Shown: positions 48,925 to 59,206, counted from the first letter of the stretch. The stretch: DNA of 64,000 nt from Pseudomonadota bacterium (GCA_027487215.1 JAIYDZ010000001.1:1-64000), one strand, 5' to 3'. The notes: generated by a model from the letters alone, not told the origin. Made by a program: numbers and translations.

Positions 48925-50730
48925 TTATAATCTATAAGTAAATTCTTCAGCAGTTTGATGTTTTGTCCTTTTGTTTTTTGCTTCGCGAGATTTTTCACCT
49001 TCTTGTCGAGCTCTGCGCTCTGATTGTGATTTTCGCTCGTCAGTCTCTTTGTTTGATTCAATACGTTGTTCTTGTGTTGATGTTCTTTCAGGTTCAATTT
49101 CAGAGAGGGATGTTTCAGCAGTTTCTTTAGATAGTTGATTTTTTTGATCATTCTGATTATCCCTCTGAGAAGTTTCTTCTGTGGTGACAGCCTCATCTTG
49201 AGTTACTTCCTGTTGAGTTACTTCTTGCTCAGCTTTATGAGTAGAGTTTTGAGTAAAAGCTTTTTCAAGAGTTGATTTGGTTGATCTACTTTTAATTAAT
49301 TCATCTATTTCAAGTTCTGCACGGAATGTCGCGGCTTGTTTCATTGAGTCAAATAATACTTTAACCTTTTCAGGAGAAAGCATTCTCATGACTTTGATCC
49401 GAGATTCAGGTGTTATTTGTAAGAGAACCTGACTGATGAGTACTTTATCTACGTCTTCATTAGTGTTTTTTAATACATCTATAATTGATTTAAAATCACG
49501 GCGTTTAATTCTTTCATTTATAAATTCGAGTATTTGAGTAGAAAAATTCTCACCATTTATGTCACCTAATCTATGTTGATTAATATTTTGAGTCATCTCT
49601 TTAATAGTCTGTTTTAACCGTTTAGTTTCGGCATTAGTTTTTAGAGTAAAAAATCTTTTTATTGCTTCTATACCACTCTTAAATCGTTCTAAAATTGTTT
49701 TTCTTTTTATAGTTTTTTGCTCGCGTTTAAAACTCTCAAGCGTGCTATTAAGTTCTTCTACTAATTCTGTTAAATCAGAAGATGCGTCTGAAAAACTTTG
49801 ATCTTTAAAAATATCTTGAAGATTTTTGAGCATAACTTCAGATCCACAAACTTCACTAACTGTTGCTAGATGTTCAAATACTTGAACATCGCTTTCAAAA
49901 GTATCTTTTATAAGGCTAAGATCTAAGATCATTCTAGTAATTTCTTTAAGAGTTTCATTAGAAAGTATATTTCCTAAAGTTTTAATGAGAGCTTTTGCGT
50001 TAGATAGCACAGTTGCATCAACCGCTATATATGCGTCTCTGTATGCATTCAGGATTGATTCTGAAAATCCTTTACTGCGTTCTGATATTTGATGGTCAGA
50101 TACCCCTTGAGTTACTTGTGTAGCAAGAAACTCAAGACTTTTTAGTTGTTTTTCTGTAAGTCCTTCTTGATTTGATCCTTGCATCTTGAGTGCTTTATCA
50201 AAAAGTTTTTCTGTTAAATTTCTTTGTATTTGAAACATTCTACTTAAGTTTGCTTCAGCATTCAAAAACATCGTATTCATTTCTTGTACTGATGCAGAGT
50301 CCATTTTTTCTAAAAGCTGATTACTATAATGCTCAGCGACAAGGTCGCTGAGAACTGATTTTTCAAGTGTGGTAAAAGAATCAAAAAAAGTTTTAGCTTG
50401 TAAGGGATTATCATTAAATCCTATAAGGATTACTTTTACTGACTTAAGTGCTTGCGTGTGTAATTCTTCCCTTGTGGATTGCTTTGCTTCTATTGTTTGG
50501 GTGTTTTCATTAATGAGTTGTGAAAGGACTTTTCTTAAATTAGATTTTGTTTCTTCATCAAGAGCAGCTTGTTCTTTAGTTGCTATCAGTGCCTTAGCTT
50601 TTTGAAGCATTTCCTTAGCTTCTTGTAAGACTTTTTGTGTTTCAGAATTATCTGTTTGAGCAACCGCCTCGTTAATATAAGTAGCCTCGCAGAGTAAGAG
50701 TCCCATAAAAATAAATGATAAACGTTTCAT
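48925..50730 (-). CDS. Large secreted helical protein with charged C-terminal tail
   Basis: Signal peptide MKRLSFIFMGLLLCEATYINEAVA; similar layout to the neighbour. Confidence 0.6.
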   Translation of the reverse strand: MKRLSFIFMGLLLCEATYINEAVAQTDNSETQKVLQEAKEMLQKAKALIATKEQAALDEETKSNLRKVLSQLINENTQTIEAKQSTREELHTQALKSVKVILIGFNDNPLQAKTFFDSFTTLEKSVLSDLVAEHYSNQLLEKMDSASVQEMNTMFLNAEANLSRMFQIQRNLTEKLFDKALKMQGSNQEGLTEKQLKSLEFLATQVTQGVSDHQISERSKGFSESILNAYRDAYIAVDATVLSNAKALIKTLGNILSNETLKEITRMILDLSLIKDTFESDVQVFEHLATVSEVCGSEVMLKNLQDIFKDQSFSDASSDLTELVEELNSTLESFKREQKTIKRKTILERFKSGIEAIKRFFTLKTNAETKRLKQTIKEMTQNINQHRLGDINGENFSTQILEFINERIKRRDFKSIIDVLKNTNEDVDKVLISQVLLQITPESRIKVMRMLSPEKVKVLFDSMKQAATFRAELEIDELIKSRSTKSTLEKAFTQNSTHKAEQEVTQQEVTQDEAVTTEETSQRDNQNDQKNQLSKETAETSLSEIEPERTSTQEQRIESNKETDERKSQSERRARQEGEKSREAKNKRTKHQTAEEFTYRL

Positions 50731-50887
50731 AACAACCTCCTTTTTTAAGCTTCAATGATCTTAAAGTTTCCTCTAGATTATAATTTAAGGGTAACAAACA
50801 GAGATTGTTCTGAGCAATAATTTTGCTAGAAAAAGCTTGAAATAAGGAGTTTTTGGCGTGAGGTGCCAAAAGGTTTTTAAATAAAAG

Positions 50888-50916
50888 AAAAGCCACGGCC
50901 TAAACCGCGGCTCATC
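50888..50916 (-). terminator. Terminator hairpin
   Basis: aaaagccacggcctaaaccgcggct on + strand. Confidence 0.55.
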
Positions 50917-50942
50917 TTTAGATATTAAGAGTACGAAAATCA

Positions 50943-51461
50943 TTAAGATAAGTGGGTTATTGCTTCAGATATTTCTACTTTGGTGCGCATTGAGTCCATC
51001 AATATTGCAAAAGTTGCTGCCGCTAATGCACCTGCGCCTAGAGACTCACATCCTTCAGGTGAAGTGAGGTATTCTGTGCCTTTTCCAATGTTAGTCAAAG
51101 CAACTGCTGCTGCTCCCAATACTGCACTTGTTGTTGCTGTTGAAAGGTAACGTTTTGCATCGTTTAATACAGCGTTTATATTGTTAGTTTGCTGGAATTT
51201 AAGTCCACTTTTTACTAGACATGATCCAGCTGCTGCACCTAGCGTCATGTTGAGTCGTAGTGTGTTAGTGGTAATAAGTGGAGCACGGGTTGTTATATAA
51301 TAAGCAGCGGCTGCTCCTGTAAATGCCCCCGCAAATGGACCAAATTTTCTGGCAGCAGAAATTAGTGTTGTTTTAGCTGAGGATTCGTCGTTTTTTTCCA
51401 TTGCAGAAATTGAGTTATTAATGGTAGCAAGAAGTGCAATTGTAAATATAAGTTTTTTCAT
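50943..51461 (-). CDS. Small secreted/membrane Ala-rich protein
   Basis: Signal peptide; TTGACA-N16-TAGACT promoter-like sequence upstream. Confidence 0.55.
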   Translation of the reverse strand: MKKLIFTIALLATINNSISAMEKNDESSAKTTLISAARKFGPFAGAFTGAAAAYYITTRAPLITTNTLRLNMTLGAAAGSCLVKSGLKFQQTNNINAVLNDAKRYLSTATTSAVLGAAAVALTNIGKGTEYLTSPEGCESLGAGALAAATFAILMDSMRTKVEISEAITHLS

Positions 51462-51597
51462 GATCAGTTCCTTTTTATAAAATGTTATCGCTAATCTATA
51501 ACGCGTGGCAGTCTAGTACGCCGCATGTATTTGTCAATGAAAAAAACGTAACAGCTTTATTTTGTAAACATTAAAATTTTTATTATGTTTTATGAAT

Positions 51598-51795
51598 TTA
51601 AAATTCGTGCTTTTTATGAAGAGGCTTGTTTTGAATTGCATCAATTGAAGGATCTAAAAGAGGATAAAATAGAGCTCCTATCGCACTATGACAGAGTAAT
51701 GCATACCCTTGATTGTCCTGATATGACCAGTTATCAGTATCATACACATGGTTAACATAACCACTAGTTAAGCGCGCACCCCCGAGAATAAAGAT
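51598..51795 (-). pseudogene. 5'-truncated gene remnant (65 codons open, no start)
   Basis: Minus strand reads ...GARLTSGYVNHVYDTDNWSYQDNQGYALLCHSAIGALFYPLLDPSIDAIQNKPLHKKHEF*. Confidence 0.45.
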
Positions 51796-51895
51796 TTACT
51801 TTACTATTTCTATTTGAGTAATAAGATTCCTGGTGCTACACTTTCGTTCTTTATAAGTACTACAAAATAATAAAATAATTGGTAACAGGATAAAA

Positions 51896-53365
51896 ATGGT
51901 ACAGCGCGCTTTAAAATTTTACTTTCAGGTGTTTTTTGTAAGTGTCTGTGTGGCATTTGGGCTAACTGGTCAACTTAATGCATCAGAGCAAGATCTTGTA
52001 GCAAAAAAATCTTGCAACACCCCGTCTACTTACTTTAGAGATTGTGTGCAGACCTATTCAAAAGGAATTTTAAGATGGGAAGAATCGAGTCTTTTTTTTC
52101 CTGAACTTACCAATAAAAAGATTTCAGAAAATATTTTTAGAGCTTCTAAAGAAGTGGCATCGTGGTCTTTTAAAAAAGGCTTACATTCAAGAGATTATCA
52201 AGAGCATGCATGTAATTTACGTCCGCTTTTTATGAGGGTTCTTTTGAATGTTGAGTCAACTGTTGCAGATTGTAAAACAGTGGAAGAAAAAGAAGCAATT
52301 CTTGATGACGCAGCTCTTATTGCAGGGTATTGTCAAAATGCTTTTGATAGTACTGTTATTCTTCCTGTAACCACAGATGAAGATAGGTCGGTTAATCTAA
52401 CTATGTTTGCTGTAGTCGATAGATTTTTAAATGAACATGAGCTTACGATTGATTCTGAAAAAAAAGGGCAGCTTGTTTGTGCTGCTCACGACAGGCTAGA
52501 AGGAGAAATTAAAAAGTGTAAAGATAAAAAACAGCTTTGCCCTCTGTTTTTTAAAAAAAATGAAGTTTTGTCTTTAGGACTTGCAACAAGAGGCCTTATG
52601 TTGCTTTCTCAAATAGTTGAATTCTATCCCTTTATTAATACACAGGCTGGAGCTTCAGAAAAAGAAAAAAATGAGCTTTTGAAGTATGTTCTTAAAGATT
52701 ACAACAAGAGATTAGATGAAAATGCACAAAGATCACCGGAAAAACCTGAGTGTATATGGGCAGAATTATTTGATCCTTATGCAATAAAAAGTTCTTGTGA
52801 TCAATATTATGAAACCCCTCACTTAATGACAGAGTGGTCATCATCTGAAGAAGGTCACCATTCAACTTCCGTTTCCTCAACGAGCTCGTCTCCTATTCTA
52901 CTTAAGGAAAAAAATAAACCAACAGTAAACCCTAGAGTTAAAAGGGGTAACCCACGTTTAAAGAAAAAAAAATCATCCTCGTCGCTTACAGATTCTGTTA
53001 GAAATATTCCTAGTCCTCGATCGGTAAGTGAAATAGCTCTACGTATAAAGCCTTCCAAGAAAGCGCCTATAAAACGACTAGAGTTTGATGTAGGGTGTAG
53101 TTTAACCTCTCCAGAAGATTTTCTTGAGAGCGTTTTGCAAAAGATGGAGGAAGGTGATTATTTGCTTCTTACGGCATTATTTGAGAAAAACAATGCAGAT
53201 GCGCGTGGTGGCATTGACTCAATAGTTCAAGATTTATTAAATGGTAACATTTGTCAAAATGAGATTTTAGAGCGATTAGACCAAGAGCAGGATCATTTAG
53301 TAAACCAGTTAGGGTATTGTCTGTTTGAGGCAGATGAATCTGAAAGTGAAAGTGAGTGGATATAA
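51896..53365 (+). CDS. Secreted protein with Ser/Lys-rich basic stretch
   Basis: Signal-like N-terminus; KRGNPRLKKKKSSSS...PSKKAPIKR. Confidence 0.55.
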   Translation: MVQRALKFYFQVFFVSVCVAFGLTGQLNASEQDLVAKKSCNTPSTYFRDCVQTYSKGILRWEESSLFFPELTNKKISENIFRASKEVASWSFKKGLHSRDYQEHACNLRPLFMRVLLNVESTVADCKTVEEKEAILDDAALIAGYCQNAFDSTVILPVTTDEDRSVNLTMFAVVDRFLNEHELTIDSEKKGQLVCAAHDRLEGEIKKCKDKKQLCPLFFKKNEVLSLGLATRGLMLLSQIVEFYPFINTQAGASEKEKNELLKYVLKDYNKRLDENAQRSPEKPECIWAELFDPYAIKSSCDQYYETPHLMTEWSSSEEGHHSTSVSSTSSSPILLKEKNKPTVNPRVKRGNPRLKKKKSSSSLTDSVRNIPSPRSVSEIALRIKPSKKAPIKRLEFDVGCSLTSPEDFLESVLQKMEEGDYLLLTALFEKNNADARGGIDSIVQDLLNGNICQNEILERLDQEQDHLVNQLGYCLFEADESESESEWI

Positions 53366-53531
53366 GTAACTTTATGTTTCGTTACAATTTTTACATAGTT
53401 TATTGTTTAAGTAAGGTTGTTATTGCTTGAGCGATGATAACGATAATAAAAAAGGTATAAAAGTTTGATGTACAAAAAATATTCAGGATTGTTGTTTTAC
53501 TATTATTTTTTGCAATAGATCTTTTTATCTT

Positions 53532-53897
53532 CCAGTAACAGGATTGGATAATAAAAAATGTTCAGCAAATGAGCCATCATCTATCGATAGCATCTGAGTT
53601 CATAAAAAAAGGAAAGATTTTAACAATTATACTTTACAAAAACTTGAATCTCTGTTGAAAAGTCGCCAGGGCAAAAGTTTTTTGACTTCGCTTTGAATTC
53701 TTTATCAGTCTCATTATGGGATTGGTACGGAAAAAAACAGTCCACAAAAATCTGGACTTAATACGATATTTCAAAGGTAGGATCAGTTGATTAGTTGTTT
53801 AAAAGAGGTATAAGAAGAGCTTTTTTTAAGAAAGCATAACCTTAGTTTTGTAACGATGGAGACCATTATTAGAGTAAGCCTCGAGCCAGTTAAATAA
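53532..53897 (+). pseudogene. Probable decayed ORF with in-frame stops
   Basis: One frame reads PVTGLDNKKCSANEPSSIDSI*VHKKRKDFNNYTLQKLESLLKSRQGKSFLTSL*ILYQSHYGIGTEKNSPQKSGLNTIFQR*... Confidence 0.35.
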
Positions 53898-53924
53898 ATT
53901 TATAAGAAATTTTTAGAGAATTAT

Positions 53925-54236
53925 ATGTATAAATTAATACTATTTATGATCGGTTTTAGTGGATATACGTTTGCGGGTAATTCAGAGCAGGGACTTGCAG
54001 GTCCTGAGAAAATGGATTTTTCGGAAGATGTTTCTGGTGAAGAAAGAGATGACTTTATTCGTGAAAGTCATGCAGCTTCACCACAAATTATTTCATTAGA
54101 TGATTTTAAGGACCTTCAATTTTTACGTGCTCGACAGCGTTTGTTGCAAGAGTGTATGAGGAATCTTAAATTTAAAATTCTTGATGATGAGGGTGGCAAA
54201 AGGGGAACTAAACGCAAGGCTGATGAGCTTGATTAG
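53925..54236 (+). CDS. Small secreted protein with C-terminal KRGTKRKADELD
   Basis: Signal peptide MYKLILFMIGFSGYTFA. Confidence 0.5.
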   Translation: MYKLILFMIGFSGYTFAGNSEQGLAGPEKMDFSEDVSGEERDDFIRESHAASPQIISLDDFKDLQFLRARQRLLQECMRNLKFKILDDEGGKRGTKRKADELD

Positions 54237-54399
54237 CTTGCTGTATTTTCAGGATTTTCGTTTTTATTGAGAAATAAAAGTGCGCGTGCCGCTTAAAGAT
54301 TTTTTAGTAAATGGATTTCCCTTTTAAAGATTGATGTTTTTAAAGAAAAATATACGATAAAGGCCTCATAGTATTATAATAAGGATTTCTCTAGGGGAT

Positions 54400-55131
54400 T
54401 TGATGAGCATCTTTAAAAAATTACTTTTTTCTTTTTTTTGTGGTCTTTTTTTTAATGCGTCTACAGTTGAGTGGGTTCAGAATATGGCAGGGGCTGAAAA
54501 TTTTTTTGTAAAAGATGATTTTAATGAAGAGTCATTATGTCCTTTGCCAAAAAAACTTGATCAAGACCTTGGCATAAATGAGTTTTCAGATTCTTCTTAT
54601 CATGAAAAAACAGACGATGCCGATGCTCAATCCAAGATGAGGGATGAGGTAGAGGCAAAGGTAAGGGCATTGTTACAGCATCATAAGAAAAACAACTTAG
54701 TGTATTGTCCAAAGGCGCATTTTGAAGCGATCAAAAAGAAAACTGAAGAACTGATACAAAGTAAGCAGTATCGCTCTTCAAATCACCAGTATGAGCTTTT
54801 AAGAGAATGTTTTATTGCTCAAATCAGCAAAGAAGGGTTTTCTGATAGCGGTGGAAAATTAATTGAAGAACAACTTAGAATTAATTATCTTCCAGAGCTT
54901 TGGGCTTCTTTGGACGGTGTTTTTGGTCAACAGGAGTTTAAGAAAACTGATCCTCAAAAGCTCAAAAAATACTTTGAAAGTATTTGTACAAATTTTTTTA
55001 GTTCTAAGAAAATGCAAGATGCTTTTACTATCGCGCGTCTTCAAAAAAAGTTTACTTCCCTTAATACTCATCAATTACCTAAAGAATTTTTTCAAAATCT
55101 TATAAGAAAAACCCCTAAGCCCAAAAATTAA
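54400..55131 (+). CDS. Secreted protein, unknown function
   Basis: Signal peptide MSIFKKLLFSFFCGLFFNAST. Confidence 0.5.
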   Translation: MMSIFKKLLFSFFCGLFFNASTVEWVQNMAGAENFFVKDDFNEESLCPLPKKLDQDLGINEFSDSSYHEKTDDADAQSKMRDEVEAKVRALLQHHKKNNLVYCPKAHFEAIKKKTEELIQSKQYRSSNHQYELLRECFIAQISKEGFSDSGGKLIEEQLRINYLPELWASLDGVFGQQEFKKTDPQKLKKYFESICTNFFSSKKMQDAFTIARLQKKFTSLNTHQLPKEFFQNLIRKTPKPKN

Positions 55132-55243
55132 CGTGAATTTACCTTTTATTTTTTTAAATAAGTTTATTTTGGCTCTGGTTGATTTTTTTGAGGATAATTA
55201 TATACTTATTATAAGTAAAGCAATGGTTTTTTGGGGGTTATTT

Positions 55244-56359
55244 ATGAACAGTTTTTTGCGTTTTATTCCAATCATTTTTTTGTCAGTTAATGTTATGCAT
55301 GGGATGGATATCAACTTTGAAGAAGGTGAACAAACAAAACGTGATTCTTTTGGTTCTCAGCAACCTGTTGAACCGCTCGTAAGTGTCGATCAATGGGCAG
55401 CTAGTCTGTTGTGTGGGTTTGGAAAAAACACTATCCCATCGTCTTTTGGGATGCCACTACAGCCACCAGTAATGGTGCAACCACCTTTGACTTCAAGTTC
55501 TCCTTTTGCTGTTCCAAGAATACCAGAACATGTAAAAACTCTTATGCGGACACAGAAATCAGCAATGCCTTCACGCAAGGACATGCACGATTTGCCTCAA
55601 GCACCAGAATCGCTGTATTTATCAGGTCAGGGTGGAGCATCAAGTTCTTCTTCGTCTTCTACCAATTTGTCTTTAGAAGAAAAGGAGAGAGCAGCGTTGA
55701 TCTTTTTAGCATCAAGTGAGCAGGAAAGAGCTCTTGCTTTATCTGCAGAACCCAAAAAACATCGGAAGAAATCGAAGAATTCAAAAGAGTCTGGGGTAGA
55801 AGCATCCTCATCTTCATCACAAAGTCAGAGCTCTGTTTTTTCCTGTAAAAATTCGGATGCCACTCCTTTAGCCCTTCAAGAGGGGCTTAAAGCTTATGTA
55901 AAAGATAAAAGCGCAATCTGGAGATTTCTTACATTTAAAGATGACCAGAAAGGTTTGCTGGTTTCTTTTGTCAATGATATGAAGGGTGCTGGTTTTTGTC
56001 ATCCAGGGTGTAATTCTTCAATTGATGAACAAACACATAAAAATTTTAGATTTTTAATATTTGATATTGTTGACATTCTTCTTTCGGGATTGAGTTGTTA
56101 TGGTGTTAAATCGGTAGAAGATTTTAAGTTGGGTTCTTTTCAGGAAGGATACGCGCCTCGAGATATTATTAGGTGTTCTTGGGATTCTTTTGACCCTCAA
56201 GAGCGTGTTAAGGAATTACATGATTATGTAGAAAAGCGAACTAAGAGAGGTATCTTAACAGCAGATTTTCAGTCTAAAATAGACGCTCTTGTGACCGAGA
56301 AAAAAAAGGCTGAAGCGGATTTTTTTTCTAAGTCTGGAGAGCCGTATACAAAGAGGTAG
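55244..56359 (+). CDS. Secreted protein with low-complexity Ser linkers and basic cluster
   Basis: Signal peptide MNSFLRFIPIIFLSVNVMHGM; ASSSSSSS, PKKHRKKSKNSK. Confidence 0.55.
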   Translation: MNSFLRFIPIIFLSVNVMHGMDINFEEGEQTKRDSFGSQQPVEPLVSVDQWAASLLCGFGKNTIPSSFGMPLQPPVMVQPPLTSSSPFAVPRIPEHVKTLMRTQKSAMPSRKDMHDLPQAPESLYLSGQGGASSSSSSSTNLSLEEKERAALIFLASSEQERALALSAEPKKHRKKSKNSKESGVEASSSSSQSQSSVFSCKNSDATPLALQEGLKAYVKDKSAIWRFLTFKDDQKGLLVSFVNDMKGAGFCHPGCNSSIDEQTHKNFRFLIFDIVDILLSGLSCYGVKSVEDFKLGSFQEGYAPRDIIRCSWDSFDPQERVKELHDYVEKRTKRGILTADFQSKIDALVTEKKKAEADFFSKSGEPYTKR

Positions 56360-56479
56360 TATCTTTTTAAAACTTTTAGTATTGAGCAGCTTTTTTGTGC
56401 ACAGTTTTTGGTTCTGCAGAGCCCGAGAAAAAAAGCTGGCAGTTGAGTGTACATTTGAGTATTAAATGGGTTTTTATGG

Positions 56480-57080
56480 TAAAATGATTTATCCATTAAG
56501 TCATGTTTCAGGTCTTAATTTCTCTGAGTAGCAGTTGGAGGATTTAAACTTTTTGTAAGCTATTCAATTGCTAATTGGTCAACGTTTTTATCAAGAGACT
56601 TCAGCTGCAGAGCCGCCATTTCACCTAGGAAAATGAGCTTAAGGTTCTTTTAGTGTTTTCGTTTTTAGTGCGTTCAACAGCAACCCTTTACCAGAGATTC
56701 AATTTCAAGGGAAATCTTTTAAAACTCCTTTTCAATGATAGATTTGCATTTTCTGCTCTTAGATGTCTTATCAATGCAAATAAAAGGATTGCTATGGAAA
56801 TCGTTAGCTGGTGTTCCTTTTTTTGTTGACCGTGTTGAAAAAGAACTTGCTTTAGCAGGTGCTGCTCATGTTTCTTGCACGGGAATGACATCCGCTAGAA
56901 TTGGAGCTGTTAGATTTTTTACCATCAATGCTCTGGCTTGTTTTTTTATTCAAAAAAGATTTTCTCAACAAATGCTAGAATCTTCAGAGTTTATTTGTCT
57001 TGTTGCTCAAAACGTAAAAGCTTGATGAGCAACTATGACAGATGAAGAGGTTTCGGATCTGATAGTAGAAATTCCTACAA
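56480..57080 (+). pseudogene. Possible decayed gene region upstream of the fts cluster
   Basis: Patchwork of short open segments in different frames; only 56735..57025 is open. Confidence 0.3.
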
Positions 57081-57244
57081 AAGAGAGGTGAGTGCTTATC
57101 TCTGCTCTTTTATGTGGTTAGCTGGCTGCTTACTTCTTCAAAAAATCAAAAAATGAATATATACGAGTAATCTCTTGATTCTGTCGGGCCATTGGCGGTA
57201 TAAAGAAAAGAAGGTGTGGTGGCAGGCTGAGGCTAAGGGGTAGT

Positions 57245-57994
57245 ATGAATAAAATTGGTATTGTGATCATAGTTTTGTGCTGTGTGAGCGGTACTTTTTT
57301 TCATGCTCATGCAGATCATTCTCATAAACCTTGTTCATTTATCATTCATGGCAAAGGTGACCTTGCTCCTTCTATTTGGTCATCAGTTAAACAGGTTACC
57401 CAAGAATGTAGCCGTTTATCATGTAAACCTTCAGCTCTTGCTGAGATTGTGCAAGACGCGTTTCCTGTAATTTCCGGTGTCCAAATTCATCGCATCAAAA
57501 GTGGGATGGCTGTTGTAACGTTAACTGCGCATACTCCTCTTTTTAAGTTGAATGATGAGTGGGTTATTACCGATACATTTACCGTAGTAAAAGCTCATTA
57601 TTACACAGCCAAAGTTTTTAAAGAAATTCCTTCTATAAAAATTGCACAGTCAGATGTATTTCCTTTTGTTACCCTTCAGTGTAAAAAATTTTTAACAAGT
57701 CTTTCGCAGCAGTTTTTAGATCGTTACAATGTGACGTGGCATGATGCAACAACTGTTTCATGTACCGATAAAACTGATGAACGAATATCACTTATTGCCT
57801 CATCAGATACAATTTTGACAGATGCGCTTCTCGAGCAATGTCAGACGGTGGGCACTACTCTTAATGAGTCTCAAAAAAATAAAAAATTACGGTGGTGTTT
57901 TGATCTACGGTTTAATGATCAAATTGTGCTTTTTGCTGAGCGGGGGAATGGAAATGAAAAAAGTGTTCACAGACAAATTGCTTACGGCAATTGA
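57245..57994 (+). CDS. ftsQ: Divergent FtsQ/POTRA-like protein
   Basis: Directly upstream of ftsA; FPVISGVQIHRIKSGMAVVTLTAHTPLFKLNDEWVITDTFTVV resembles the FtsQ/DivIB pattern. Confidence 0.5.
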   Translation: MNKIGIVIIVLCCVSGTFFHAHADHSHKPCSFIIHGKGDLAPSIWSSVKQVTQECSRLSCKPSALAEIVQDAFPVISGVQIHRIKSGMAVVTLTAHTPLFKLNDEWVITDTFTVVKAHYYTAKVFKEIPSIKIAQSDVFPFVTLQCKKFLTSLSQQFLDRYNVTWHDATTVSCTDKTDERISLIASSDTILTDALLEQCQTVGTTLNESQKNKKLRWCFDLRFNDQIVLFAERGNGNEKSVHRQIAYGN

Positions 57995-59189
57995 TATTGG
58001 TACCACAAAAATCTGCGTGCTTGTTGGGCATAAGAGTGCTGATGGTACAGTTGAAGTGGTTGGTGTAGGGCGTGTGCCTTCTGAAGGTTTAAAAAAGGGT
58101 GTTGTTGTTGATATTGCAAAGGCAGCTTACTCGATTAAACAGGCAGTTAAAGAAGCTGAAATAATGGCAAATACCACAATAGAATCGGCAGTTATTGGGA
58201 TTTCAGGTGGTCATATTCAGTCTCGCAATTCCTATGGGGCTGTTCCCCTTGAAAAAGGTGAAGTCAGGCAAGAGGACATTGCAGCCGTTATGGCGGCAGC
58301 ACGGGCTGTTCCTCTTGCAGAAGGTCAACAAATACTTCATGTGTTACCGCAGTTTTTTAGTGTTGATGGGCAGGATCGTATTAATGATCCGCTTGGCATG
58401 CATGGCATTCGCCTTGAAGCGCAGGTCCATATCATTACCGGATCGGTTTCTTCTGTTCAAAATTTAGTTAAATGCTGTGAGCTTGCTGGAGTAAAAGTTC
58501 AGGATGTTGTCCTTGAACAGCTTGCTTCAGCTCAAGCGGTGCTCAGTGATGATGAGCGTGAACTTGGTGTTGGAGTTCTTGATATTGGGGGTGGAACTTC
58601 TGATCTTGCCCTTTATCAACGCGGTGCAATTCGTCATACCATGGTACTTCCGGTTGCTGGCAACCACTTTACCAATGATCTTGCTATTGGATTACGCACT
58701 ACCATCAATGATGCTGAACGTGTAAAACGGGATTATGGACTTGCCGATCTCAATTTGTTAAAGGAAGATAATGAGCTAGAAATTGAGATGGTGCAGGGGG
58801 GGAAAACCAGGATGATCCATCGCAGTGATCTTGTAGCAATTCTTGAGCCGCGCGCACAGGAGCTTCTTTCTATAGTTCATGAAGAGATTATAGCAAGAAA
58901 CCTTGAGTCCTATCTTATATCAGGACTTGTTATTACAGGCGGCGGTTCGCTTCTTGAGGGCATACAGGATGTTGCGCATGCAATTTTTGATCTTCCTATA
59001 CGTCTAGGTAAACCACATATTCAGATAGGTGATCCAGATCTTCTTAATAATCCGATGTATGCAACGGGTTATGGTCTCCTTCTTCATGCTACTAAAAACC
59101 AGTTATCTAGCGATCTTTATAGCCATCATGATGGTGGTATTGGTCGTTTACTTATAAGAATGAAATCATGGGTTTCTGATTTTTTCTAA
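57948..59189 (+). CDS. ftsA: Cell division protein FtsA (start reset inside the ORF)
   Basis: LLTAIDIGTTKICVLVG; GVLDIGGGTSDLALY; GLVITGGGSLLEGI. Confidence 0.95.
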   Translation: MEMKKVFTDKLLTAIDIGTTKICVLVGHKSADGTVEVVGVGRVPSEGLKKGVVVDIAKAAYSIKQAVKEAEIMANTTIESAVIGISGGHIQSRNSYGAVPLEKGEVRQEDIAAVMAAARAVPLAEGQQILHVLPQFFSVDGQDRINDPLGMHGIRLEAQVHIITGSVSSVQNLVKCCELAGVKVQDVVLEQLASAQAVLSDDERELGVGVLDIGGGTSDLALYQRGAIRHTMVLPVAGNHFTNDLAIGLRTTINDAERVKRDYGLADLNLLKEDNELEIEMVQGGKTRMIHRSDLVAILEPRAQELLSIVHEEIIARNLESYLISGLVITGGGSLLEGIQDVAHAIFDLPIRLGKPHIQIGDPDLLNNPMYATGYGLLLHATKNQLSSDLYSHHDGGIGRLLIRMKSWVSDFF

Positions 59190-59206
59190 AATCGTAGCAA
59201 AGGAGA

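Noticed and set aside
53532-53897. Possible stop-codon reassignment (TGA read-through)
   Set aside because: Core genes terminate normally at TGA and the remnant also contains TAG and TAA
55411-55719. Overlapping alternative-frame ORF inside 55244..56359
   Set aside because: The host ORF has a signal peptide and consistent composition; the alternative frame has no support
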